Below are positions 36,041-49,000 of a stretch of 64,000 bases of DNA, one piece after another. This DNA comes from Ailurus styani (Eukaryota > Chordata > Mammalia > Carnivora > Ailuridae). Below the pieces are notes generated by a model that was not told the DNA's origin, made no database searches, and saw only the letters and a program-made list of their open reading frames with translations. The stretch lies in assembly GCA_002007465.1 (NCBI GenBank), contig LNAC01001234.1, forward strand, positions 63,706 to 127,705, read 5' to 3'. The stretch's first letter is position 1. Each line of letters opens with the position of its first letter. The position numbers and the translations under genes were made by a program.

Positions 36041-37249
36041 AGAAAAGGGTGGGGGAAGAAAAGACAAAATAAACTAACTTGCATTTGTTCTGGGCTTTAT
36101 TTGGTGTTGCTAATAGGAAGGTTCCCTGTGGTGTAGCTTTGGAGCCGAGAATAAGAAAGCTTTACAGAGGAGAAGGGAAAGTTACACTCATCTCGCCTTA
36201 ATTGTTTGGCCCTGCTTTTAATCTGTCTTCTGGTAACTGGAAGAATACTTAAAACAATGTTTGACAATAATCCCTGATAAGGAATACCCTACAAATGAAA
36301 AGAGGGCACTTAAACCAAGTGGGAGTGCCATTTCAGAGAAGTCCATTCTCCATAATTAAAGCTTCATTCATGATACCAACAGCAAGTTGCAATAAAAAAA
36401 AATGAGTTAGTACTAAATTAGCAATACGTTTAAGACCGAATGTCTGCTGGTCTTTCTAATTACATCTCTTAAGAGTGCCCTGATGGTGATTAGCTCTTAA
36501 AAATATATTTCACAAATGTAATTACTAAACTATAAAGGGAAATGAATCTCAGTGGCCAATGAGGAATTGTCATAATATACTCATAAAAACAACTGCAAAC
36601 AAAGGCAGAACATGTTCAGTGATATTATAGAAAATTGCCCGAGTTTTCCATTTTACCTCTTATCACTGTTTTGCTTCTTTGGAAATTCCCACAAGCAGGA
36701 GAAAAAAACAACATATCCTATCTTACATTTCATATCTGCCTTTCCGAATGAACGCTATGGTAACATTACTTAAATGTAGCTAAAAATAGTTAAATTTTTT
36801 AACATCTGTGCTTGAAATAAAGGCAAGCCTGACTGAAAAATAACAGACCATAAGATATTTACAATACCTAACCTCAGCAATAACTGGTACTCAAAGAATG
36901 CCAGTAGGGATTCTTTAACCACATACTATTTTCTCTGTTCAGCAGTATCTTTTCCTTTCTCTCACTGCATGTGAAATCTGTGATCTGCCATCTTGGGCAG
37001 ACACTCAAACAATACTTGTAAATAAGATAGGCCTCTATATCTATCACAGTCCTTAAGTTTTTAAGATCAAAGAGAGATAAATGTTCAAAATGTTCAGTGA
37101 CGAGGCTTGTGATATATATCAGACAAAAAAAAAAAAGTCCCATTGGCAACTCTGTGTAAATTACACCCATGGTATATCTAGAAATGGTATTTTTTTAGCA
37201 TGACATTTCTCAGGAAAAGAGAGGTGTTACATAAACGTTCAAAAAACAA

Positions 37250-37640
37250 AACTAAACAAAACAACCCTCAACCACACCATCAAAAAACTATATCAAAAAA
37301 TAAGCAAAGCACCTGAATAGAAATGCCTCCAAAGGAGAAATACAAATGGCCAATAAGCACATGAAAAGATGCTCAACATCACTAATCACGAGGGAAATAC
37401 AAACCAAAACCACAGTGAGATACCACCTTGGTGGGAATGGGGAGGAAAGGCTACCGGTTAATGGGTACACCACTTAAGTTCGGCAGGATGAAAAAGTTCA
37501 GGAGATGGATGGTGGTGTTGGTTACATAGCTAGGTGAATGTAATTAATGCCATGGAACCGTGTACTTAAAAATGGGTAAGATGGTGAATTGTGTTATATG
37601 TATTTTACCACAATGAAAAATAAAAAGACAACAGAAGGGG
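37250..37640 (+). repeat. Old L1 3' end with internal deletion
   Basis: The left part (AAATGGCCAATAAGCACATG, GATGCTCAACATCACTAATC, GAGATACCACCTTGGTGGGA) is the C-terminal region of L1 ORF2. The right part (CGTGTACTTAAAAATGGG, GGTGAATTGTGTTATATG) is L1 3' UTR. The sequence between them is missing. Confidence 0.7.
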
Positions 37641-38639
37641 AAAAAAAAAAGGAGCTCTGAATGGTCTCGTTTCGCATTCATCACTGACATGATGGCAAAG
37701 GATTAAATACCTGGCTGAGGGGTAGATAGGAAGTGCCAGCCTGGAGATGGGGATTCAAGACCCAGCCCTGCAATCGGCTGCTCGTGGGAATCTGGGCAAG
37801 AGGAGGACTATGGGTGTGTACAATGAGAAACCGCACTATCAGCTCTCTGACCTCCAGGAACCGCACAAATGTATGAAGATGGAGAGTGATGAATACAGAA
37901 TTGAGTGTTAAGCACCACAATACTCAGTGATCAAGGACAAAGGAAGGAGACCAAGATTTCCTTATGGAAGAAAACTCCTGTATTCCAAACAGTAGTCAGA
38001 ATCCTAGGACCTAGAGGATACATTGTGTCCTCTTCTCTCTCCCTATGGGGCGAGAGCCCTTCTCCGCTCTGGAGGGCAGTGTGCCAAACACTGAAAACTC
38101 AGTTCCATGACACTGCTTAGAGAGGAGCAGATGCCTTGCTTCATTAGAGAATGATTTGGGAAGAATCATGAGGACATCCATTCCTGGATAGCTCCAGAAT
38201 GTGGCCAAGACATAGAAGACATTCAATCAGGGCTATTAGTTATTTTAATAGCTCTTCTCTTTTCCTTGTGGGCATTGCACAATTCCTAGTGAAAGTGCAG
38301 TGACAGCTGCTTTGCACCACCATCAAAAACAGAGTGCTGCGCCATCGAAATGCTTCACTAGGGTGGTTTTGCCCAGTTTATAAGCAAATCAGTGGTGAGT
38401 GCTGAACTTATCATAAAAAAGCAAAAAAAAAAAAAGCATAAAACAAAACTGAATCATAAACTAAGACAAACAGATAGTAAGATTTTCAACAGAAACTAGT
38501 CAAATGGCCAGAGGTCATAAATAACCCTACTAATAATTATTATAGAGGTAGTGCCTGTGTGGGAACTAAATAAAGTAGATCATTATGGGACAGATAGCAG
38601 ATTTTGGTCAAAACTGGAGATTTCTATGTTAAGTTGTGA

Positions 38640-38890
38640 CTCGGAGGAAACTTGGTGACTTGGAAGTAACTTGGAGGAAAATTTGGAAGGGGGTGGGAAT
38701 GGAAGCAAAGAGACCAGTTAAGGAAGTGGTTGCAATTGTCTAGGGGAGAGACACTGCCTATTTGGAAATGATTTAGGAGGTAAAATTGACAGGACTGATT
38801 GTGGATTAAATATTGGGGAAAGGGAGGGTGAGGAAGGGGTGCAGGATAAATCCTAGGTTTCTGACTTTCATAGCATGACCGATGGGGGTG
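38640..38890 (+). repeat. Ancient interspersed repeat fragment, family unassigned
   Basis: GAAGCAAAGAGACCAGTTAAG, GGTTGCAATTGTCTAGGGG and AATCCTAGGTTTCTGAC are in the order seen in a common old mammalian repeat. A second piece may be at 39600-39740. Confidence 0.45.
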
Positions 38891-41800
38891 TCACTTAACT
38901 GAGGCAGGGTACACCAAAGGATAACCAGGTTTTGTCAGGAGGATTGTAAGTTTCGTTTAAGACCGGAAGTGGTTTTTATTAAAGACAATTTCACAATTTC
39001 TTAGCCACATTCTCCTAGAGACATGTGTTTCTTGGGGGCACACTTAGGGCTACATTACCAACTCATCGTGACTCAAGAGCAGTCACAGAGGCGGTGGCTA
39101 ATACACTTAGTGCGTTTCCTTAAATGTCCTTAAAAATGAAATCTCTATACTACAGAAGAAAATTGCTAAATGGCCCTGTAGGAAAGAAACAGGATTCTGT
39201 TGTTATTACTACATGCTACCAAATATCCAGCTGGCTCAGTTGTTTGTTGAATCATTCGGCCAGAGTTGTCTATGGTGATTGATTTTTTCTATCAGTTGAT
39301 GTTTGAGGCGTAAGGCTGCAGAGTCTCAGCTTCCTAGCTTACTCTCCTAAGCAAGGACTTCTCCAAGAAATGGCTAATAATCAGAAAAGAATAAAACCCC
39401 AATAGGCCAAATTAGGGTTAATTTAGTGAGAACGAAAGGTAAGCAGCCTTAGTAATTAGAGGAGAAGCAGAATACTTCCTTGTTGAACACACACAGTGAA
39501 TATACTAATATGGTGAGGAAGTGGTATAAAAAGAGGGTACGTTAATACTGTTAGAAGTCAGTTAACACCTGACTAAGAAAATATTGTAAGAGCAGCATTT
39601 CAGAAGGACAACCAGTGGGCAGAGCAATGAAGAGCAGGGGGTGGGATGTAGTAAGCCAGGACTGAAAGGGGCAGGGGCATGGTCAGGTAAGACGGGTTCA
39701 TGTGGGGCCTTAATACTGGGGTTTTTGAGACAGCTTAGAAGTTGAATCAGGTCCCGAGAAAAGGAAAAATAACCGAGAAAGAAAAGCAGAAGAAACCGAA
39801 GAAACCGTCTCCTACATCACTGTATAGGACTGGAATAGGCTGATGGAGTCTGCAATCCCTTAAGCACTGGTTCACATAGATAAGAGGAAGCTTACTACCT
39901 CTTCTCAATTTTCAGCCATAAAAACTGATGCTCCCAATTTCACAAAAGTCCAAATTTTTGACTAACTTACAATTTCTGGGATCCAGTCTACAATATGTCA
40001 TAGAATACCCTCAGAGAATCTTATGGAAACATAGATACTACATATAGTTAAAACCTTTATTACCATTTGGTATATACACAAAGAAAGATAGGTGTACATT
40101 TACTGCACAGTTACTTGACATGAGAGTTATATATATTGTAGATTTTACCAAAAGCAAATCTCCAATGTACTTAGTCAACAAAAGAGAGGACCAAGTCAAA
40201 GCAAAATGTAATACATTTTCCAGTTGGCTATATTGGAAGTGTGGCTATCAGAAGGCATGTGGACTAACTAAGGAGGGTGGGATTTTTTTGTTTTTAATGC
40301 AATTTAATTGAATTTAAACCTTAATTCTGCTACTGGCATTGAATTCTCATGCAGCAATAAACAAAATGAAAGTCATAACTGTAAATACTAATCGAGTGGT
40401 CTAGTGGGTAAGGTCATTGGAATATTTTTAATTAACCCAATCTGAAATGAAGTCCATCAAGGACATCACAGGTAGAGTGAAGTATTGAGCTATTTGTATG
40501 CTAATCACTGTGTGCCTAGAGCAGTGCTTAAGGCCTTCATTCACATCACCTGAATTAACTCAACAACCTTAAGAAGGGAGGTTTGAAGGTGAGAAAGTGG
40601 CAGATCTGGGATTCAATATCAGATCTTAAGATCTTGTACTCCAGGGACCCAGTGACTATGTAGTAAACTCTCCCTGATTTTAAATTCCACAGAGATGAGT
40701 TAAAAGTTGGGGATTTGGATTCCTCTTTCCTGCTCCCTTGTTCAAAATTAAACAAACTGGTACTCAATACAGAAAACAACTGGCTCTGACTTTTCTACTT
40801 CTCACTAGTCATAAAATGACTGACATACCTGTGCACTCAGCAGTCAGGAATATTTGGAGAATTAACTTCAAATAGATTGCACTTATATTATCCCAAAATA
40901 AGTGCCAGGAGAGAGTAAATCAATTAAGGAAGTGAAAATTTCAGACAAACTAGGAATTAGATATTAGGTAGATATATGGTTCTCACATTTTCAGTTTATG
41001 GGTGACTTGAGGGACAAAGGAATTCAAGAATCATTCATCCCACCCATTTATGTCTTCCACTGAATGTGTGTGTACAGAAACATGGACTCATTATATACAT
41101 TTTCTTTTCTGGAATTGACAGGAAACAGGAAATGTTATTAGTTCATGCTAAGAATGCAAGTGTGGGCAGTGATTATAGACCAAAATTTCATAAACATCAA
41201 TGCTACAAGAAAGAAGTTCATGAGCCATCTAAAAAGCCTTGTGACCTTCATTTACAAATGAAGAACACTAGATATTTTCTCAAACAGGTCATTAAAATTT
41301 AAATACACCAGAATTATAAGGACTCTGATAAATTGGTAATAGGAAATGTTCAATATGATCCAAGATTTTCATTTTTATAGGGTATAATAATTATCATGAT
41401 TGAGTAATGTGTAAAGTTTTAAACATTGTCTTTATATTATGGTATCAAGGAAAATTTTATACATGTACTTCTTTAGGAATGTATTTTTAGAATTATGTTA
41501 GTTTTAAAGGACTCTTCAGTTGAGGTTTGACTTAAGGGTCATTCAATTAATGATGCTTGACTCAAGGACTCTGTCCCAGTTACATTTTTAATTCAAGGAC
41601 TTTGTTTTACATTCTAAAAATATTATAAAATTATTTCCAAAATAAATTGATAGAAGTTTCAAAAAGGACTTGGACCATCTACTTGTTTAGTGGTTAGAAA
41701 GGATGAATTAATAAGGATGTTCTTCTTTGGGATCTATACAACAAAATAACTTTGACATCAGGTTGAAAGAATTAGAAGGATTTTTCATCTTATTTTTTAA

Positions 41801-41980
41801 TACTTTATCTTTATGCATGTATTTAAGTTATTATATGCTATATAATGAGAGATGTTTAAATAAGATAACAACAGTGGCTCCTTTTGTAAGTAGCTGAATT
41901 GGTAATAGCATGTCAAAACCATGTCAATCTACTAAATTATGTTGATATTTGCCCAATTATAAGAGCAACAGTAAGGCTGA

Positions 41981-42006
41981 AAAACAAACAAACAAACAAA
42001 CAAACA
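41981..42006. repeat. (AAAC)n microsatellite
   Basis: Six tandem AAAC units. Confidence 0.9.
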
Positions 42007-42989
42007 ATTTTCCAAAACAAGATGTCATTGTAGTAAGTTTTAAAAATAAAAAGTAAAACTAAGTTTTCCCATCTTGAAATCAAATTAGCTAGATGATTTA
42101 AAGTGTTTTAACTTTTCTGTTTATTTTGCATTAAACACAGTGGAAAATAATATCCTGTTGGGTTAAAATTTGTTGATGATTCCTATCTTTCAGATATTTT
42201 TTTTAATATTCAAAAATAATGAGAGATTTTCTAATATACCTTTATGTAATAAGTTTCTCGTGGGTTTGGACTATGAACCTGCTTATTCATATTGGAAATA
42301 AAGCCAATAAAGTTCTACATCTCTCCCATGAATAAATAGGAAGAAAAAATTACAATGATAATAAAAAGAAATCTTTTCATATTTTTCAGCATGTATATAC
42401 TATGCAATGTTTCTGAAAGATAAAATGGTTCAGTGTATACACTGGCATACATATATTGACATATATTAGCATACATACGTATCGTACTCAGGACTATGCT
42501 GGCACTAGAAATGCAACTGTGAGTAAAAAAGGCACAAGCAATTCCCTCTCAGAATTACATTCTATATAAAGACACAGAGAATCAAAGAGGTAAGTTCTAG
42601 GTTCAGGAGACATTTAGTTGCCTTACTCCACTCAGTTGCCCAAGATATACTGTAATTATTTCCTGACTTCTTGAGAAGTCATGATGGGGCTAAAATCCCT
42701 CTCATTTCCCAAATGCTGTGGAAAATAAGAGAAAATTGTCGTTAGTTTTTTTTCAAGAGTCTTACTTAACCATCATTTATATGAGACAGAGCATGAAGCT
42801 AGGAGCATAAAATCAGAACACTAAATGTGGAGGGTATCTATTGTGTATATGTGGGGTTTTTTGAGGGGATATATTGCTTAAGTATAATTGGCTTTAGTCT
42901 TTTAAGAGATATATTCTTGATGGAGTTGTGCTCTCTTGCCTCATTTATATAAAATAGTGATGGGCATGGTTTTCATCTTGTACCAGGCT

Positions 42990-43575
42990 CCCATAAATAG
43001 TCTCTGACTTGTGGCAGAAAGCATTCTCCCAAAGATGGCGGCTCCAATAGGACAAGTATATCATCCCACATTATCTTCTTACAATGTGATGTGGACATTT
43101 TTCCAAGAGGTGGGGACTATGGTTCCTCCTCTTGAATCTGGGTGCTTCAGTAACTGACCTGGCCCTCGGGAGTGTGGCAGATGTAACTGTTCATGACTTT
43201 CTAAGCTCATCTATTTTTTCTTTGGCTCTCTCTTTTTCTTGAGACCCCTGTTCCTGGACTCAGCCACTATGCTGTAAGGAGCCCAGACCACAACACATAG
43301 AAGGGCCAAGTATGGGTGTTGTGATCATTAGTAAGAGCACCAGCTGCCACACATGTAATGAAATAGCCTTCAAATGATTCTAGCCCCCGACCTATAAGAC
43401 TTCCAGCTGAAACCCCAGACATCAAGGAACAAAGTCAAGTCATTCCCACCATGCCCTATCTAAATTCTTGGCCCACAGAAATGGTGAGATATAATAAATG
43501 ATTTTTACTGTCTGAAGCTACTAAATGTTGGGGTAATTTTTTAATGCAACAATAGATAGCCATATTAAAATATGG
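42990..43575 (+). mobile_element. MaLR (MLT1-like) LTR remnant
   Basis: The segment ends with ATAATAAATGATTTTTACTG, CTGAAGCTACTAAATGTTGG and AACAATAGATAGCC, the 3' signature of an old MaLR-type LTR. Earlier parts such as AACTGACCTGGCCCTCGG and CCAGCTGAAACCCCAGACAT fit too. No internal retroviral coding sequence is seen. Confidence 0.55.
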
Positions 43576-44109
43576 CTCAAGGACTTCAGGTAAAAGACTA
43601 AGTTGCTCTGCCACTAACTAGATGCTTTAGTGTAACTAGTCTTGCATAAGCCTCAATACCCTCTGGATCTCGGTTTTTCCAACTTCTAGTTGAGAAAATT
43701 GGAACAGGTCTCTTTCAGCCCTAGGATCCAAGATTAGGTGATGGGGGCATTCTAAATAAGGGCGTATCAAGAGATGTACCCAATGGGTATTTGTTTAATG
43801 AATGAACAATTTAAAAATAAAATAATATAATAGCCATTAACTACTTTAGAGTGAATGGAGTGGAATCAATATATTGATTGCCCTAAACACAGTGATGCAT
43901 GCACATTTACAACATGCTCAAATACATAGAAATGCTATATGGAAGATAAATGTTTTTGCTTGTGGTTTTCATGCTAAAAGAAAGACCAGTTGTCATTACG
44001 CATCACCTCCATTTTACAGATACGAAAACAGGATAGACAATATTAAAAGTCACTCAGGTAAAATGTAGTAGCACGTGCAAGCTGAGGACCCAAGAGGTAT
44101 TCAGTATTG

Positions 44110-44260
44110 TGTCATGATTAGAAACTCCAAGGCTTCTCAAGTCTGGATACAGGTTAGAATCACCTAGGGAACTTTCAAAACACACTGGTTTCCTGGCTTC
44201 TCATTCAAGGCTCTGACTCACCAGGTATGGGCCAGGTGTTGGTACGGAAACATCCTCTTA
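44110..44260 (-). repeat. MER5-like hAT fragment
   Basis: CTTCTCAAGTCTGGATAC, TTAGAATCACCTAGGGAAC and AGGCTCTGACTCACCAGG match MER5 in the orientation opposite to the copies at 10785 and 12700. Confidence 0.5.
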
Positions 44261-44431
44261 ATTTGCCAGGGAGAAGTCTGGCTAGTGCTAAAATGAACTT
44301 TTGGCTCTTCATTTACTCTTGCCTTTCACTTCTCCTGAGATCTCTACCTGAAGAGAAACAGAGAAAGGGAACTTCTCTGTCAGGAGGAGGCATCTGGTAT
44401 CTTCTTTATTTTTAGAAACAAAATGATCCTT

Positions 44432-44464
44432 TAAAAAAATTTTTTTAAAGATTTTTTTAAAATC
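44432..44464 (-). mobile_element. T-rich tail of the older SINE, cut off by the nested SINE
   Basis: This T-rich stretch follows the left copy of the outer duplication (44414-44431). It belongs to the A-tail of the older reverse SINE whose body resumes at 44672. Confidence 0.7.
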
Positions 44465-44671
44465 TTGCTTTTTTTAAAGATTTTATTTATTTATTTGACA
44501 GAGATTGAAAGAGAGAGAGAGAGAGAGATCAGATCACAAGTAGGCAGAGAGGCAGGAGGAAGCAGGCTCCCTGCCGAGCAGAGAGCCCGATGCGGGCCTC
44601 GATCCCAGGACCCTGAGATCATGACCTGAGCCGAAGGCAGAGGCTTAACCCACTGAGCCACCCAGGCGCCC
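44465..44671 (-). mobile_element. CAN-SINE (Mustela-type), nested inside an older SINE
   Basis: A reverse copy, well preserved, ending GAGCCACCCAGGCGCCC. It inserted into the A-tail of the older SINE at 44672-44870; TTTTTAAAGATTTT occurs on both sides. Confidence 0.92.
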
Positions 44672-44870
44672 TTTTTAAAGATTTTATTTATTTACTTGAC
44701 AAAGAGGGAGAGAGAAAGAGAGAGCACAGGCAGGGGGAGGAGCTGAGGGAGAGGAAGAAGCAGGCTCCCCAATAAGCAGAGAGATTGATGTGAAGCTCCA
44801 TCCCAGGACCCTGGGATCATGACCTGAGTTGAAGGCAGACACTTAACTGACTGAGCCACCCAGGGGCCCC
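44672..44870 (-). mobile_element. CAN-SINE, older host copy of the nested pair
   Basis: A reverse copy ending GAGCCACCCAGGGGCCCC. Its own duplication is AGAAACAAAATGATCCTT at 44414-44431 and AGAAACAAAATCGATCCTT at 44871-44889 (one inserted base), enclosing both SINEs. Confidence 0.92.
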
Positions 44871-46024
44871 AGAAACAAAATCGATCCTTAACTGAAATGA
44901 AGGAACTAGTTATTTTAAGGGAACAAAATTATATGAAAAGCCTAGGATTCCTCTTTCTTGATCACAGAAAACCTAACTTCTATGTTTAAGATCCTGTGTG
45001 GCAGAAATGGAGCAGGACACAAAGAAAAAGACCACGCTGCAAGACTGTGACTCACCTGAACCAGAATGAAGATCTACACCAGGTAAGTGGGCATCAATTT
45101 GTAATTCTCAGAACCGCTAGCCCAAGAAATATGACCTTTAGCACATCAGACTGACTGTTCTTGCTTAAAAGATGACCTGGTTTTAGTGAGAGAGCATAAA
45201 GTTTTGGTTCTAGGAGTTGGACTCTGCCTATGGGAGATCTGAGACTGAGCTAAGGGCAGAGCAAGGCACAGTGGTACCATGTTGGTTCAGATAAAAGCAC
45301 GGCAAAGAGGAATCCCATAGATCTGGGGAAAAGAATTTTGCCTATAGAATCTTTTCCCCAGATCTCTTAAATTGTCCCCAACAATATTCATTTTTAGGCA
45401 GGAAATAATGAAGTCTGATCTTGCACATTTCTGAAAATCTAATTTGGGGAGCCATTTTCTCAAGAGTTGCTGGCAACTCTGGGACTCAAGTTATTAGAAA
45501 TGTGATATTGTTATCAGGGTAAGAGAAGATCTTAATAGGGTATTTAAGAGCTAATAGTCTTCCTAACCTCATATCATATAAATAAACTAATGCCCTAGGT
45601 CCTTTTGGACCTTTTAGTACATGTGACAAAAACAAAACAAAATGAAAAAACTTTCAAGACAACTCAGCAAAAAATTCCAATTTAGAATCAATCTAAAACT
45701 TTGGAGGTCAACTGCTTTCAAAGCAGAAACTGGCTTTATTTTCTTTCTGAAGACTGTTCAAAGCAATGTTTGGAAAACTCACATTTGGAGATTAACTTTT
45801 TGCCCAATACAGAAGCTCCTAGTTTATTTCCTCAGTGGAAATCATCCCATCAGGTGAATCTTATTTATTCCAGGAACAGTGTTCCATTTATAGACAATGT
45901 CCCTAAGGACTTAGCATTAAATAAATTACATATATGGCAGCAGCATATCATGAAAGTCTAAATACAAAACTAAAAAATACAGTAAAAGTAGTAATACTTA
46001 ATTCTAATTAGAAAATGTGAATAT

Positions 46025-46222
46025 AGGGGACCCTGGGTGGCTCAGTGGGTTAAAGCCTCTGCCTTTGGCTCAGGTCATGATCTCAGGGTCCTGGGATCCA
46101 GCCCTGCTTAGGGCTGCCTGCTCAGCAGGGAGCCTGCTTCCTCCTCTCTCTCTGCCTGCCTTTCTGCCTGCTTGTGATCTCTCTCTAGAGAGAGAGATAA
46201 ATAAATAAAATCTTTTAAAAAA
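46025..46222 (+). mobile_element. CAN-SINE with palindromic tail
   Basis: A forward copy with head GGGGACCCTGGGTGGCTCAG. A 15-bp duplication AGAAAATGTGAATAT flanks it at 46010-46024 and 46223-46237. The usual (CT)nTGTC before the A-rich tail is replaced by a 22-bp CT/AG palindrome at 46177-46198. Confidence 0.93.
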
Positions 46223-46477
46223 AGAAAATGTGAATATGTATAGTCTGAAAACAAAAATATAGTTTCCCTACATCATCAGTTTGACTTAAAGCTTCCCTAT
46301 AGCCATATTAATTAGGCATTATATTTATAATACTTATACTAATTTTTTAATATAGAAGAGATTTTCAGAGCTGATTTGGAATGATGTATACCTTAAAAAA
46401 ACAAAAGCAAAACCAAAAGTCTTTTCTAGAGGCTTTTGAGGGTTTGTTTGTTTGTTTATTTTTTGGGGGGTTGTTTT

Positions 46478-46662
46478 TTAAAGATTTTATTTATTTATTT
46501 GACAGAGACACAGCGAGAGGGAACAGAAGCAGGGGGAGTGAGAGAGGGAGAAGCAGGCTTCCCGCTGAGCTGGGAGCCCTGTGTGGAGCTCAATCCCAGG
46601 ACCCTGGGATCATGACCTGAGCCAAAGGCAGACACTTAACAACTGAGCCACCCAGGAGCCCC
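46478..46662 (-). mobile_element. CAN-SINE, older subfamily
   Basis: A reverse copy from AAAGATTTTATTTATTTATT to GAGCCACCCAGGAGCCCC, preceded by a (GTTT)n and T-rich stretch. Confidence 0.9.
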
Positions 46663-47389
46663 TTGAGTTGGTTTTTTTTCTCCCTATACATTTCCCTGTC
46701 ATAAGCAAGGGCATTTAATTCTATTATTTCACTGGAACTCAGAGTAGAGTCATGAGTATAGTTATTTAAATGGATGATATAAAAATGTGTCTTCCCTTAA
46801 AACTATATTTTGAAGTCAGAGCAGGTCATTATGTCTCTGCTCCATATCTTCCTGGCTCAGAATAACATGAGCTAAGACCTTCCAGTAGGAGGCAACCACC
46901 AGGAGTAGCAGGGCTTTCCCAAGGGAGCTTCAATCAGTCTTTTCAGAAAAGTTAGGAGTAATACTGCAGTTTGCATAGGTTTTTTCAAACCCTTCATCTC
47001 TAAGCCTGAACCAAGAGAATTGGGGAGCCACTAGAGTGTTAACTGGGGGAGCAGTAGGATTCTAGTTTAGACACTGGTTTGGAGAAAGCAATTCTAGTGG
47101 CAGGGACAGTCAGGGAGCTGGAGCCTGGGGCATTGGGGAAGACTTCAAGGAGGGAATGAGAAGAGAAAGTTAAGTGTAAAAATATGTGAGATGGGCAAAA
47201 AATATTCCTTAAGGATACAAACACGTACAATTAAGAAAATCAGGGAGATGATAAATAGACATTTTAGAAGAACAAATAATAGTTGCTTCCAAGGGGGAAG
47301 GGAATCAGGTGAGATGGTAGGAGGAGTCATAGGGCCCTGCTCACGATCTTCTTAAACTCAAAACTGTTGGAAACCTGGTTTGGCCAGGC

Positions 47390-47560
47390 ATCATGCTATT
47401 TACCTTCCCAACAACTCTGTGTGGGACTCGGCATCTTCATTTTATTGAGGAAGACACTGCATCCCAGAGAGACTAAGAGATTTATTCGAAGTCTTCGATT
47501 TAGGAAGAGGCAGAGTCTAAATTCAAAACCAAGTTTTTCTGACTCTACATTTTCATTGTC
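47390..47560 (-). repeat. MIR SINE, reverse
   Basis: CTTCCCAACAACTCTGTGTG, TCTTCATTTTATTGAGGAAG, CCCAGAGAGACTAAGAG and GGCAGAGTCTAAATTCAAAA are in reverse-MIR order. Confidence 0.65.
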
Positions 47561-48814
47561 CAGTAGTACCTCACAATGGTTTCCTCATTTTAGAAAAGGA
47601 TTTCTTTTGTTTTATGGTACCACAACTTGTAATAAAAGTAATTCAGAGCCCTAAAAGTATACATAACATGAGGATTTTTGTGCAATGTACAGGGAATGTC
47701 AACAATCATTTGGTGAGTATAAACATGGGGGTACCCTCTTGCTTAAACAAATCCAGCTGGAGATACTAAAATATTTAAGATAATTATATTTTTGATACTA
47801 TGAATTACTATGACTTACACAGACAACCTGAAAAGTCTAATTAAAAAGCAACTCAGTGTGGAAGAGGCTCTTCAGCAACTCTTAAAGAGCTCCATCCATT
47901 TGGCAGCCTCTGCCCCTTATACACACAAGAGTATTCTATGATTCCATAGAAAATTACCTGGCTCTAAATAGCACTCATAAAATTTTCCCCCAATAAATGG
48001 CAACACTGACATAATTTATGATAACTACTTTCCTTCCAACATATGATTACTGTACTTAGGAACTGGCATCTAACTAATCAGGCTGTAAGCCGGCCATGTA
48101 ACAAACAAAGTATTAGGGTAAACCAGAGGCTCCATGAAGGCCGGCAGTGACATTAACACTCTCCAAATATGTGTCCACCCCAAATCCTGACACAGAGGTG
48201 CTGCATGAGGCTGCTCTTCGCCAGTGCTCTGTGCTCCCTGAGGGCCCAAGACTTGCTTTCTCCATCGTCCTGACTCCCGTCCTTTCACTGTGCTTCTGGG
48301 GTGGTCTTAAAGTAATACTGCTTTCAAAGGAAAATGGGGTATCGGTAATCCCAAAAGCCAATTAGAAGTCTCAAATATTCCACAGAGGATGTGAAACAAA
48401 TTATTTATTTTCAAAGAAGAAAAAAATTATGTATTTTCACAGATCAAAACAGATCATTCATGTTAATATAAGTTAAAATGGAAAAAAAATCTTTCTAAAC
48501 ATCTGCTCAGAGTAAAAGTATATATATGTTTTTATTTGCTGGGATATTCTGTTGAATAGTGCGATACAGAACCACAGGTTTCTTCCAGAACAGCTGATTT
48601 ATTGTATTTATTTTTTTAAAAAGATTTTGAGAGAGAGAGAACAGCCGGTTTAAAAGATATTTCTTCTATTTTTATATTTCTATTCACTTGAATTGTCCTC
48701 TTATGTTTTATTCTTAATATTTCTACATGTTTTAAAAGGTAATATTTTCTTGAATTTTGTGTTTTCAATAAAACGTCCCAAAGTTTCCACATGGCATCAT
48801 GAAATGACCAACAA

Positions 48815-49000
48815 GGTTTGAATCCCCGCTGTGACATTTATGAGCTGTGTGACCTTGGGAAAGTCAGTCAATCTCTCTGAGGCTCCATTTTCTTATTTGA
48901 AAAATGGGGATCATAATGCCTGTCTTCCAGTGTTAATGTGAACTTCAAGGAGGTTGGGTCCATAAAACATTTGATATGCAATAAGCATTCACTATATAGA
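48815..49000 (+). repeat. MIR SINE, forward
   Basis: TTTGAATCCCCGCTGTGAC, GAGCTGTGTGACCTTGGGAA, CTGAGGCTCCATTTTCTTAT and AAATGGGGATCATAATGCC make this one of the best-preserved MIR copies in the window. Confidence 0.8.

Noticed and set aside
46017..46208. Open frames with GWLSGLKPLPLAQVMI-type peptides, also at 3320-3648, 15718-15939 and elsewhere
   Set aside because: These are translations of the CAN-SINE head and body, which recur at every SINE copy.
48606..48642. TTTTTTTAAAAAGATTTTGAGAGAGAG-type segment resembling a SINE tail
   Set aside because: Too short to support a SINE call; no head or body follows.
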